In this document: one piece after another, positions 16,808-23,779 of the stretch
How positions within the stretch are numbered: the stretch's first letter is position 1
Layout of the letters: each line of letters opens with the position of its first letter
Assembly (NCBI GenBank): GCA_027311125.1
Contig: DAICZO010000362.1
Location: 1-25,169, forward strand
Length of the DNA: 25,169 nucleotides
Direction of reading: 5' to 3'
Source of the DNA: Acidobacteriaceae bacterium
GTDB lineage: Bacteria > Acidobacteriota > Terriglobia > Terriglobales > Acidobacteriaceae
The notes under the pieces: generated by a model
Databases searched by the model: none
The model's input: the letters and a program-made list of their open reading frames with translations, nothing else
What the model was told of the DNA's origin: nothing
Made by a program: the position numbers and the translations under genes

Positions 16808-16893
16808 ACATCGAGTATAAACAGCTATCCATAGTGCACTCGCTTTGTCGTCCCAAAATCACCACCCAGGGACCGTAGCACATGCCACCTGAT

Positions 16894-17331
16894 CTAATTC
16901 AGCCGCTCCCGCTCACCTTTTCCAAACCGCGCATCCAACGGCTGCCGCTCCTCCGGTCCATCCTCCGGCCCATGCCAATGAGCAATCGCGGGCTCCCCCA
17001 GCTTCCAGCAGAGCAACACCGTCTTTCCTTCCACGTTGCAGGGAAAATCCAGCATCCCCAACTCCAGGTCCTGGACATGTACCCCAATTGCTTCAATCTC
17101 AACAATCGTATCCTTGGTCTCCTGCGCGGCCTTGTCCCGCTCGGCCCGCCGCCGCGCAGCCACCGCGACATCCACATGCATCCCACCCGACAAAAATATC
17201 CGATGACTGAGCCGCTGCATCTCCAGTTCAATCTCAGCCGACTTCAACGCAGCCGTGCGAGCGCGCTTGAGCAGCGCCTCCAGAACCGGCAGCAGCGTCT
17301 GCGCCTCCTGTAGTGTGAAGGTCTTGCTCAC
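16894..17331 (-). CDS. DUF2203 family protein
   Basis: 145 residues, function unknown. It matches the DUF2203 pattern: TFTLQEAQTLLPVLEALL at the N-terminus, a charged helical middle, then GVHVQDLELGMLDFPCNVEGKTVLLCWKLGEPAIAHWHG (cited as LLCWKLGEP..HWHG) and RQPL near the end. It has no signal peptide and is probably cytosolic. The start is GTG and overlaps the nadA stop as GTGA, so it is translationally coupled to nadA and should share its NAD+-sensing riboswitch. That suggests, but does not prove, a link to NAD metabolism. Confidence 0.87.
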   Translation of the reverse strand: MSKTFTLQEAQTLLPVLEALLKRARTAALKSAEIELEMQRLSHRIFLSGGMHVDVAVAARRRAERDKAAQETKDTIVEIEAIGVHVQDLELGMLDFPCNVEGKTVLLCWKLGEPAIAHWHGPEDGPEERQPLDARFGKGERERLN

Positions 17332-18476
17332 ACCTGCACCTCAAGCATCCGGTCCAGTGCAACCTTCGCCCACTCCTTTACCGTTGTATCGACCTTGATG
17401 TGATTCACCACGCGTCCTTCCACCAGATTCTCCAGGGCCCACGCCAGGTGCTGCGGACTGATCCGGTACATCGTAGTACAAAGGCAACCTGCATCGTCCA
17501 GAGTAATCACTCGCTTACCCAGAGGCGCAAACCGCTTCATCAACCGGTTCACCAGGTGGATCTCCGTCCCTACAGCAAAGCTAGAACCCACAGGTGCTCT
17601 CTCAATCACCTCAATAATCCGTTCCGTGGATCCGACAGCATCCGCTTTCTGGCAAACCTCCCAGCGGCACTCCGGATGGACAATCACCTGCATCTCGGGT
17701 TCTTCCCGGCGTACCCGGTCCACATGCTCCGGCAAAAACCGCTGATGCACGCTACAGTGGCCCTTCCACAAAATGACTTTCGCCGTTTTCAGACGATCCA
17801 GCGAAACTCCACCGTTGATCTGATACGGGTCCCACACGACCATTTCATGCAGTGGAATTCCCATTGCAAACGCGGTATTCCGTCCCAGATGCTGGTCAGG
17901 CAAAAATAGAATCTTCTCGCCCCGTGCAAACGCCCACTCAAACGCTCCCCGGGCATTGGACGAGGTGCAAACCAGTCCACCGCGCTCCCCACAAAATGCC
18001 TTGATTGCAGCCGCCGAATTCATATAGGTCAGCGGAATCAGCCCACTGGAGCCCCCAACCCCCTGCCGCTCCAGGGAGTCCCAGCAGTCTTGTACCTGCC
18101 CGATCTCCGCCATGTCAGCCATGGAGCAGCCCGCATTCAAATCCGGCAGAATCACCTGCTGCCAAGGCTGCCCTAGAACGTCCGCCGTCTCAGCCATGAA
18201 GTGGACCCCGCAGAACAGCATGTACTTTGCACTGGTCTCCGCTGCCACCTTGCTCAGCTTATAGCTATCGCCTGTATAGTCGGCAAATCGGATCACTTCA
18301 TCCCGCTGATAATGGTGTCCCAGCAGTACAACATCTGTGCCCAGTTTCGCCCGCGCTTCGGCAATCCGCGCATCCATTGTGTCGTCAGGTTGTGCCAGGT
18401 AGTTATTAAGCGAACACGTCTCAGATTCAATTGTAGGCACGGTCAAAACCGCTACCTCATCCAATACACCGTTCAA
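17328..18476 (-). CDS. nadA: Quinolinate synthase NadA
   Basis: Condenses iminoaspartate with dihydroxyacetone phosphate to quinolinate, a step of de novo NAD synthesis. 382 residues. Key motifs are LGHHYQRDEV, GDSYKLSK, VHFMAET, PDLNAGCSMAD (Cys117), KGHCSVH (Cys241), HPECRWEVC and DDAGCLCTTMY (Cys331/333). Cys117, Cys241 and one of the last pair should bind the [4Fe-4S] cluster; the spacing resembles the Bacillus subtilis type more than E. coli. The start is taken as TTG at 18476 because GGAG at 18481-18484 lies 4 nt before it and directly after the riboswitch. TTG at 18446 (giving MTVPTIESE) is the alternative. No nadB or nadC is in the window. Confidence 0.96.
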   Translation of the reverse strand: MNGVLDEVAVLTVPTIESETCSLNNYLAQPDDTMDARIAEARAKLGTDVVLLGHHYQRDEVIRFADYTGDSYKLSKVAAETSAKYMLFCGVHFMAETADVLGQPWQQVILPDLNAGCSMADMAEIGQVQDCWDSLERQGVGGSSGLIPLTYMNSAAAIKAFCGERGGLVCTSSNARGAFEWAFARGEKILFLPDQHLGRNTAFAMGIPLHEMVVWDPYQINGGVSLDRLKTAKVILWKGHCSVHQRFLPEHVDRVRREEPEMQVIVHPECRWEVCQKADAVGSTERIIEVIERAPVGSSFAVGTEIHLVNRLMKRFAPLGKRVITLDDAGCLCTTMYRISPQHLAWALENLVEGRVVNHIKVDTTVKEWAKVALDRMLEVQV

Positions 18477-18484
18477 AGTACTCC

Positions 18485-18643
18485 GCCTTCAGTCTCTCGG
18501 GGTCGTTGGGTAAGGAACAGAGTCCGTACCGACCTTCGCCTCAGAGACGGGGATGTTGAAAGCATTCACAACTGTTTGGCTGCAGTAGATTCGCTGTGTC
18601 GGCTCATTCCTGACGCCACCCAACCTACGGGGATGTTGCAACC
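18485..18643 (-). promoter_or_regulatory. Tandem NAD+-I (nadA-motif) riboswitch controlling nadA
   Basis: Two copies of the same RNA fold lie in the nadA leader. Domain 1 (18578-18643): stem GGUUGC/GCAGCC, then AACAUCCCC, GUAGGUUGGG, a variable arm, CAGCGAAUCUAC with GUAGGU/AUCUAC paired, and closure by GCAGCC. Domain 2 (18485-18563): stem GCUUUC/GAAGGC, AACAUCCCC, GUCUCU paired with AGAGAC and a longer arm. These blocks match the nadA-motif consensus known from Acidobacteriaceae, where domain 1 binds the ADP part of NAD+. Domain 2 ends directly before GGAG and the TTG start, so control of translation start is likely. Domain 1 departs from the construct I remember in having ACAU for ACAA. The rest of the gap (18644-18807) shows nothing clear except a palindrome TTCGTACGAA at 18711-18720. 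Confidence 0.92.
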
Positions 18644-18807
18644 ATTACGGATTCACTGCTCACGACACACATGGCATCATTCCACCATGCTTAGTACATT
18701 GGACGTAGGCTTCGTACGAACGATGCAAGCTGAACCCTACGGCAGACTGACTAAACTTTCCAACCTACACACATAATCCTACAACAGTGTGAACAGGATG
18801 CATCCAT

Positions 18808-18836
18808 TTGTACCCCTCACCCGTAATCCGTATCAT
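18808..18836 (+). promoter_or_regulatory. Weak candidate promoter of the tatB-tatC operon
   Basis: TTGTAC (18808-18813) and TATCAT (18831-18836) are separated by 17 nt; the -10 ends 11 nt before the tatB ATG, giving a very short leader. The -35 match is poor, so this is only a candidate. Confidence 0.3.
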
Positions 18837-18847
18837 GGACATTAAGT

Positions 18848-19411
18848 ATGCCGAGCCTCGGCGATAGCGCCTTTATTTTTATTCTCGCTCTCCTCCTCTT
18901 CGGTCCGAAGAAGCTGCCCGAGCTCGCCCGTCAGTTAGGGAAACTCATGGCTGAATTCCGCCGCGCCTCCAACGAATTCCGTATGCAGATGGACGAAGAA
19001 CTACGCCTTGCCGACCAGGCCGAACAGCAAAAAAAGATCGCCGCCATGGAAGCGGCCGCTCCACTTCCACCGCTCCTTACCGAAAACTCCTCGTCCACTC
19101 CAGACGCCCCCGACTTCACTACAACCCACGACACCGTCGTCGCCACATCCGAAGCCGTACCTGCGGTAGCGCCTACACCACTCCCCATCGCCACCGAGGG
19201 GGAACTCAGCATAATGCCACCCTCCACCGGACTCCCCACTGGACGCTCGGCCCTGGCATCCATACTTGACGCGATCCCCCACGCACCAGAACCCGAATCC
19301 TCAGGCAACACCATCCCGTCAACCGATCACTTCGCCATCGCCCAGCATCCTGACCGTAACGAAACCCCATCCTCACCCAGCACCACCAGCGAGGCTCCTC
19401 TCCATGGCTGA
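18848..19411 (+). CDS. tatB: Sec-independent protein translocase TatA/TatB family subunit
   Basis: 187 residues. One N-terminal membrane helix (about 7-18, SAFIFILALLLF) is followed by the family hinge GPKKLPELARQLGKLM and an amphipathic helix (AEFRRASNEFRMQMDEELRLA). A long Ser/Pro/Thr-rich tail of about 110 residues looks disordered. The length and the pairing with tatC favour TatB over the shorter TatA, but the two cannot be separated for certain. TatB with TatC recognises twin-arginine signal peptides of folded proteins. Its 3' end overlaps the tatC start by 8 nt. Confidence 0.88.
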   Translation: MPSLGDSAFIFILALLLFGPKKLPELARQLGKLMAEFRRASNEFRMQMDEELRLADQAEQQKKIAAMEAAAPLPPLLTENSSSTPDAPDFTTTHDTVVATSEAVPAVAPTPLPIATEGELSIMPPSTGLPTGRSALASILDAIPHAPEPESSGNTIPSTDHFAIAQHPDRNETPSSPSTTSEAPLHG

Positions 19412-20195
19412 CCTCGACCCCATCGATCGCGTTCGCTCTGCCGTCTCCGACCGCGCGGAACTTCCCGGTATGTCCCTCATGGAGCATCTCGAAGAACTCC
19501 GCAAGCGCCTCATCCGCTCCGTGCTCTTCCTACTCGTAGGTTTTGCTGTCGCCTACTTCTTCCATGAGCAGCTTTATGGCATCATCCAGAAGCCCCTCGA
19601 CGACCTCCACATCGCCCTCAATTTCACACACCCCACCGACGGCCTCAATCTCTACCTCAAAACCGCCCTTCTCGGCGGAGCTATCCTCGCCTCGCCTTTC
19701 ATCCTGTATCAAATCTGGCTCTTCATCTCCCCCGGCCTCTACCAGAACGAAAAACGCTACGTTGTACCCTTCATGACTGCAACCATCGGCCTCTTCATGG
19801 CTGGCGCATGGTTCGGATACCACTGGGTTCTACCCGGCGCAATCAAGGTCCTGGTCCTTGACTTCGGCAAACGCTTCCACCCTATCCTCACCATCGAGGA
19901 CTACACTGGCTTCTTCCTCGCCGTCATCCTCGGCCTCGGCATTACCTTCGAACTACCCATCCTCATCTTCTTCCTTTCGCTCTTCGGTATCGTCGATGCG
20001 AAATTTCTCCTGAAACATATTCGCTACGCCATCCTCATCATCTTTCTTATTGCTGCTATCATCTGTCCTCTACCCGACCCCGTCAGCATGTGCCTCTTCG
20101 CCAGCCCCATGCTGGTCCTCTATCTGGTCGGCGTCGGCGTAGCCTACTTCGTACACCCTGCACGCCGCAAAGCCAAAGAGACCACCGACGCATGA
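19404..20195 (+). CDS. tatC: Sec-independent protein translocase TatC
   Basis: 263 residues, normal for TatC. The conserved cytoplasmic start MSLMEHLEELRKRLIRS is present, with six membrane helices. They begin VLFLLVGFAVAYFF, LGGAILASPFILYQIWLFISPGLYQNEKRYV (the well-kept P-x-x-x-Y-Q-x-W-x-F-x-x-P-G-L block), MTATIGLFMAGAWFGYHWVLP and GLGITFELPILIFFLSLFG (the F-E-x-P motif), ending in ICPLPDPVSM. TatC is the receptor for twin-arginine signals. ATG at 19404 is used because the family start MADLDPIDRVR lies there; the open frame upstream is only the tatB tail in another phase. It overlaps the next gene as ATGA. Confidence 0.96.
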   Translation: MADLDPIDRVRSAVSDRAELPGMSLMEHLEELRKRLIRSVLFLLVGFAVAYFFHEQLYGIIQKPLDDLHIALNFTHPTDGLNLYLKTALLGGAILASPFILYQIWLFISPGLYQNEKRYVVPFMTATIGLFMAGAWFGYHWVLPGAIKVLVLDFGKRFHPILTIEDYTGFFLAVILGLGITFELPILIFFLSLFGIVDAKFLLKHIRYAILIIFLIAAIICPLPDPVSMCLFASPMLVLYLVGVGVAYFVHPARRKAKETTDA

Positions 20196-21199
20196 TCTAC
20201 GCCCAACCAAAAGTCTCACTTCAATATCACCCGCGCACCATCAAGCCGTCGGGCCAACTTCCATGGCTCAGTACAGCAACGCTCTCAGTACTTCGCCTCT
20301 GCCTCGTGATACTTGTAATTGCCCTGCCTGCTCATGCACAGAAAGCCACCCCACGCATCAGTGGACAGGCCATCTATAACCTCACCGAGCAGTACGTCAC
20401 AACTGCGCCTCACCGCTGGGTAGGCTCACCGGACCACCTCAAAGCTGAAGCATTTATCAAGTCACACTTCGCCCCTGAGGTCGCCAAAGGCACCTTCGAG
20501 GTCGACAGCTTCTCCGCGAATACTCCCGTCGGTCTTCTCGCCATGCGCAACTACATCGTCCGCTACCCCGGCAAAAAGGACGGTGTCATTGTTATCGCCT
20601 CCCACTACGAGACCAACTACCCACTTAAAGACATCAATTTCGTTGGCGCCAACGACGGAGGCTGCACCACCGCCCTCCTCATCGAACTAGGAGCCTACCT
20701 TCGAGCCCACCCCCCCGAGGGCTACAGCATATGGCTCGTCTTCGACGATGGTGAGGAAGCCATCAAGGAGTGGACCAACTCCGACTCCCTTTATGGCACC
20801 CGACATCTTGCGGCAAAGTGGTCCGCCAACGGAACTATCTCTAAAATCAAGGCATTCCTCCTAGCCGACATGATCGGCGACAAAGACCTCAACATCGATC
20901 GCGACGCCAACTCCACCCCTTGGCTCCTCGACCTTCTTCATCAGGCCGCCAAAAATACCGGCCACCTGGCTAACGTCTTCAAATACGATACGCAGGTCAA
21001 TGACGATCATCTCCCCTTCCAGCAGCGTGGCATCCCCGTACTGGACATCATCGACATTGACTACGGGCCCCGTACCAGTGCACTCCCCGACGGCTACCAC
21101 CACACCGCCCTCGACACGATGGACAAGATCAGCCCTCACTCCCTCCAAATCTCCGCCGATCTCTTCCTCGAAGTTATCCGTCTTATCAACCAGCGCTAA
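20192..21199 (+). CDS. M28 family glutaminyl-peptide cyclotransferase-like protein
   Basis: 335 residues from the ATG that overlaps the tatC stop (ATGA). A hydrophobic segment (about 29-49) ends in PAHAQ, a signal peptide with a long basic front. The remainder follows the glutaminyl cyclase pattern of the M28 clan: ASHYETN, FVGANDGGCTTALLIEL (zinc Asp155), FDDGEEA (Glu188/189), SDSLYGTRHLA (human QC: DSLYGSRHLA), ADMIGD, DDHLPFQQRGIPVLDI (human QC: DDHIPFLRRGVPVL) and HHTALDTMD (zinc His303/304). Such enzymes turn N-terminal Gln into pyroglutamate on exported proteins. Human-type WHTMDD is HHTALD here, so the pocket differs. Coupling to tatBC suggests a part in export or maturation, which is inference. 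Confidence 0.85.
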   Translation: MIYAQPKVSLQYHPRTIKPSGQLPWLSTATLSVLRLCLVILVIALPAHAQKATPRISGQAIYNLTEQYVTTAPHRWVGSPDHLKAEAFIKSHFAPEVAKGTFEVDSFSANTPVGLLAMRNYIVRYPGKKDGVIVIASHYETNYPLKDINFVGANDGGCTTALLIELGAYLRAHPPEGYSIWLVFDDGEEAIKEWTNSDSLYGTRHLAAKWSANGTISKIKAFLLADMIGDKDLNIDRDANSTPWLLDLLHQAAKNTGHLANVFKYDTQVNDDHLPFQQRGIPVLDIIDIDYGPRTSALPDGYHHTALDTMDKISPHSLQISADLFLEVIRLINQR

Positions 21200-21290
21200 C
21201 CCCTGTTACACGCTCATCGCCGAACGACGACAACATAAGCCACGACCTCTGCGCCCTACCCTCTGCTTTTCTGGCCCTCCAAAACTAAAT

Positions 21291-21321
21291 AGGCGGCATA
21301 GGATCAAATCCCACACCGCCT
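21291..21321 (-). terminator. Hairpin terminator of the DUF3761-type gene
   Basis: The stem AGGCGG/CCGCCT (21291-21296 and 21316-21321) has an inner GGAT/ATCC pairing. Read on the minus strand it is followed by ATTTAGTTTT, so it fits termination of the minus-strand gene; the convergent glutaminyl-cyclase-like gene may use it too. Confidence 0.55.
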
Positions 21322-21342
21322 CGTACACGCCCATAGACAAAG

Positions 21343-21798
21343 TTACTTGGTGCAAGCCGTCCCATGATCGGCATGTGCGCCCATAGCCTTAGCGTCCGCC
21401 TCCGACATGTACTTCCCTGCCTTCGTCTTCCCGTAATACCGTGTTCCCGGGCAATGGTAGACCTTGGAGTCGGTATTCACCCAAACCATTCCAGTTCCTC
21501 CGCCAGCAGCCTGCGTCATCGCTGCAGCGGGTGCAGCTTTAGTTGCTGGGGCTGCTGTAGCTGCAGCAGCCGGTGCCGTCGCAGGAGCAGTCTTCGCAGC
21601 AGCAGTTGGCTTGGCAGCAGTGGCTGCAAACCACTCCTTCACCCCTTGATGCCCTCGGCACGCACCCATCTTGCTTGCTGCAGTTGTGTACGTGCCATCT
21701 TTGCACTGCCCGGTGGAACCTGCCGGAGCCTGCGCAAGCATCGCCTGCGACATCAGCACCCCTGCTACCACCGCCAAAGAACGAATCGGTATCTTCAT
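21343..21798 (-). CDS. Small secreted protein with a DUF3761-like N-terminal segment
   Basis: 151 residues. A signal peptide (MKIPIRSLAVVAGVLMSQA, ending near QAMLAQA) precedes a segment QCKDGTYTTAASKMGACRGHQGVKEW, cited as CKDGTY..ACRGHQGV..W, that resembles DUF3761. A low-complexity Ala/Pro/Thr/Lys linker of about 45 residues follows. The C-terminal module has MVWVNTDSKVYHCPG, RYYGKTKAGKYMSEADA and HADHGTACTK; its paired Cys could form a disulfide. The function is unknown; both modules occur in small exported bacterial proteins. GGAG lies close before the ATG. It is divergent from the TerC family gene. Confidence 0.75.
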   Translation of the reverse strand: MKIPIRSLAVVAGVLMSQAMLAQAPAGSTGQCKDGTYTTAASKMGACRGHQGVKEWFAATAAKPTAAAKTAPATAPAAAATAAPATKAAPAAAMTQAAGGGTGMVWVNTDSKVYHCPGTRYYGKTKAGKYMSEADAKAMGAHADHGTACTK

Positions 21799-21940
21799 AT
21801 ACTCTCCATTACTGCAGATTTTGTGAGCCCATGAGGCCCAAACAACGCCTCATCCTACGTCAATGCGTAAAAACCTGTCATGAAATTCCATCGCGATATC
21901 ACCCGATCAAATCCAGCCGCGATAGCATCATAAGAATCAC

Positions 21941-22888
21941 ATGCCTGCCACCCCCCTTAGCCACTGGATCGGCTTTCACCTCTTCATCCTCATGCTGTTC
22001 AGCGCCGAACTGGCCTTCGCACGGCGCCGCTCCTCTCAATCCTCCGACGACAAGACCCACCGCAACGCCATCGTCGCGACCACAGTCTGGATCGCAGCAG
22101 CCTTAGCAGTCGCACTCTTCATCTTCCGATCCATGGGTCACACCGCCGCCATACAGTACATCGCAGGCTACACAATCGAAGAGTCCCTCTCCATTGACAA
22201 CCTCTTCGTCTTCCTGCTCCTCTTTCGTTTTTTCCACATCGAACCAGCACGTCAGCCCAAGGTCCTCTTATGGGGCGTCTTCGGCGCAATCCCTATGCGT
22301 GCGGCCTTCATCGCAGCAGGCCTATCCTTGCTCGCACGCTTCCACTGGATTAGCTACATCTTCGCTGTGATCCTCCTCGCGGCTGCCATCCGTCTGTTCA
22401 TGCCCAACAGCGAAACACCCAGCGAACAGCCACCCGTCTGGCTGCGCTGGCTCGCCAAAGTCCACCCCGTCAGCCTCCGTCAAGACCGTTTTCTTGTTCC
22501 CGCAGCAGAGAGTCCCACACGACGCCCCCTTATCACCGTCCTGTTCCTTTGCCTCATCGCCATCGAACTCACTGACCTTATCTTCGCCCTCGACTCCATC
22601 CCCGCGGTTCTCTCCATCACGAGCCACCCATTCCTTGCCTACACCTCCAACATCATGGCCATCATGGGACTGCGTTCGCTCTACTACCTTCTGGCTCACC
22701 TGCTCGACAGACTTCGCTTCCTCCACTACGGCCTCGCCAGTATCCTGCTGTTTGCTGCCATCAAAATACTTGCGGCCCCATGGTTCCAACTAGGCCCAAT
22801 CCTGTCCCTCCTCACCATACTGTCCCTCCTGGCTGTCACCATTGCCCTTTCTCTTCCTAACGCCAAACCTCAACTTAAAAGTCGTTGA
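21941..22888 (+). CDS. TerC/Alx family integral membrane protein
   Basis: 315 residues, matching Alx (321 in E. coli). There are about nine hydrophobic helices. The family signatures are FHLFILMLFSAELAFARR, then YIAGYTIEESLSIDNLFVFLLLFRFFHI (the E-E-x-L-S-x-D-N-x-F block), RAAFIAAGLSLL, and the second acidic block LIAIELTDLIFALDSIPAVLSIT. The acidic residues within the membrane are thought to bind metal: Alx and TerC are linked to manganese homeostasis and tellurite resistance. No yybP-ykoY (manganese) riboswitch is apparent in the 142-nt gap upstream. The Shine-Dalgarno is weak. Confidence 0.93.
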   Translation: MPATPLSHWIGFHLFILMLFSAELAFARRRSSQSSDDKTHRNAIVATTVWIAAALAVALFIFRSMGHTAAIQYIAGYTIEESLSIDNLFVFLLLFRFFHIEPARQPKVLLWGVFGAIPMRAAFIAAGLSLLARFHWISYIFAVILLAAAIRLFMPNSETPSEQPPVWLRWLAKVHPVSLRQDRFLVPAAESPTRRPLITVLFLCLIAIELTDLIFALDSIPAVLSITSHPFLAYTSNIMAIMGLRSLYYLLAHLLDRLRFLHYGLASILLFAAIKILAAPWFQLGPILSLLTILSLLAVTIALSLPNAKPQLKSR

Positions 22889-23048
22889 TCAGAAAACGTT
22901 CGATAGGGATATATTTCGCTTCACCTGCCCGCAAAATATTGCACACACCTCGCTTGTTATTGCAGTTACTTCATCGAAGACCTCACACTGAAGCCGCCTA
23001 ATACAGTTAGTAACTAGCTTTTATTGAAAAAATCAAGAAAAACAGGAA

Positions 23049-23063
23049 TGGCCCAACAATTGC
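23049..23063 (+). promoter_or_regulatory. Candidate sigma-54 (-24/-12) promoter of the PEP-CTERM gene
   Basis: TGGCCCA (23049-23055), ACAA, then TTGCT (23060-23064) fits the sigma-54 consensus TGGCACG-N4-TTGCW, with the required 10 nt between the GG and GC pairs. Transcription would start near 23075, about 13 nt before the ATG, leaving AGAGG as Shine-Dalgarno. PEP-CTERM genes are linked to sigma-54 control (the PrsK/PrsR association), which supports it. The remainder of the ~200-nt gap 22889-23087 is AT-rich and holds nothing else I can name. Confidence 0.55.
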
Positions 23064-23087
23064 TTGCTACAGGAGCAGAGGCCTCTT

Positions 23088-23669
23088 ATGAAAATTTTTG
23101 CTACCGTCCTGACTATCTGTATTATCTGCGTGTCCAGCGCCACCATGCGTGCCGACGGACTCTCCGGTCTTGGGACTTCTGTCTCCGGATCCATCACCTT
23201 CAGCGGTTTAGGCTCCACCAATTACTTTGATAAGAACAACATTGTCCACGACTTTGTTCCCAACTCCGGATACTCCAACAGTGCGGGCGGCACTACCTTC
23301 AACATTTCACCAACAGCCTCCTTTGGATTCGAGTCCAGCGCCGATCTCGATACGGCACTTTTCACCGGCTCCACCCTCACCGTCTCCGATACCTGCATCC
23401 CCTACCTGAAAACTGGCGGCTGCATCAATGCTCCTTACCAGATGACCTTTACTGACAGCGCCTTCACTGGATTCTCTCTTGTCTCCAACACGTTAGGTCT
23501 GACTTATAGCTTCTCTGGTGACACCGTCACCCTAAACTTCCCCAGCGGTGTCGGCGGAACCGCAGTTCTGGACTACACCAGCTCAGTTCCAGAACCTGCC
23601 TCCCTAACCCTAATGGCCACCGGCATACTCGGTGCCGCAGGAGCCATTCGCCGCCGCTTCCGTAACTAA
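23088..23669 (+). CDS. PEP-CTERM sorting-domain protein
   Basis: 193 residues from ATG 23088, chosen because the signal peptide starts there (MKIFATVLTICIICVSSATM, ending about RADG) and AGAGG lies 6 nt upstream. The mature region is Ser/Gly/Thr-rich with beta-like repeats (SGSITFSGLGSTNYF, GSTLTVSDTC) and two Cys. The last 27 residues form a textbook PEP-CTERM signal: VPEPASLTLM, a hydrophobic helix and the basic RRRFRN end. Exosortase (EpsH/XrtA type) cleaves and sorts such proteins, usually in exopolysaccharide producers. No exosortase gene is in the window. The function of the mature protein is unknown. Confidence 0.93.
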   Translation: MKIFATVLTICIICVSSATMRADGLSGLGTSVSGSITFSGLGSTNYFDKNNIVHDFVPNSGYSNSAGGTTFNISPTASFGFESSADLDTALFTGSTLTVSDTCIPYLKTGGCINAPYQMTFTDSAFTGFSLVSNTLGLTYSFSGDTVTLNFPSGVGGTAVLDYTSSVPEPASLTLMATGILGAAGAIRRRFRN

Positions 23670-23679
23670 CTATCAACCA

Positions 23680-23720
23680 AAGCCGGAACGAGTCATGGGG
23701 CCTACTACTCGTTCTGGCTT
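23680..23720 (+). terminator. Terminator hairpin after the PEP-CTERM gene
   Basis: The arms AAGCCGGAACGAGT (23680-23693) and ACTCGTTCTGGCTT (23707-23720) pair over 14 positions with one imperfect pair; the loop is 13 nt. It begins 10 nt after the stop. No U run follows, so it may slow or end transcription before the membrane-protein gene 60 nt on. Confidence 0.7.
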
Positions 23721-23779
23721 CACCTACAGCCGCAGCCAATGCATCTGCTGCATCTGCCGCATGCGTTAGTCTCGATCTT

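Noticed and set aside
18547..18638. 12-bp direct repeat ACGGGGATGTTG as a mobile-element or transcription-factor repeat
   Set aside because: It is the complement of the shared core of the two NAD+-I riboswitch domains.
18711..18720. Palindrome TTCGTACGAA as an operator between nadA and tatB
   Set aside because: Only 10 bp, single copy, with no promoter boxes positioned around it; chance is likely enough.
19266..19403. Upstream extension of tatC
   Set aside because: The added residues are a Pro/Ser-rich reading of the tatB tail in another phase; the TatC family start lies at 19404.
20090..20191. Upstream extension of the glutaminyl-cyclase-like gene
   Set aside because: It lies inside the tatC coding region, and the export signal begins after the ATG at 20192.
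21520..21620. GCAGCAGC-type repeats as a tandem repeat array
   Set aside because: They encode the Ala-rich linker of the secreted protein; the units are irregular and stay in frame.
21799..21940. Manganese (yybP-ykoY) riboswitch before the TerC family gene
   Set aside because: The conserved loop sequences of that class are not visible in the 142-nt gap.
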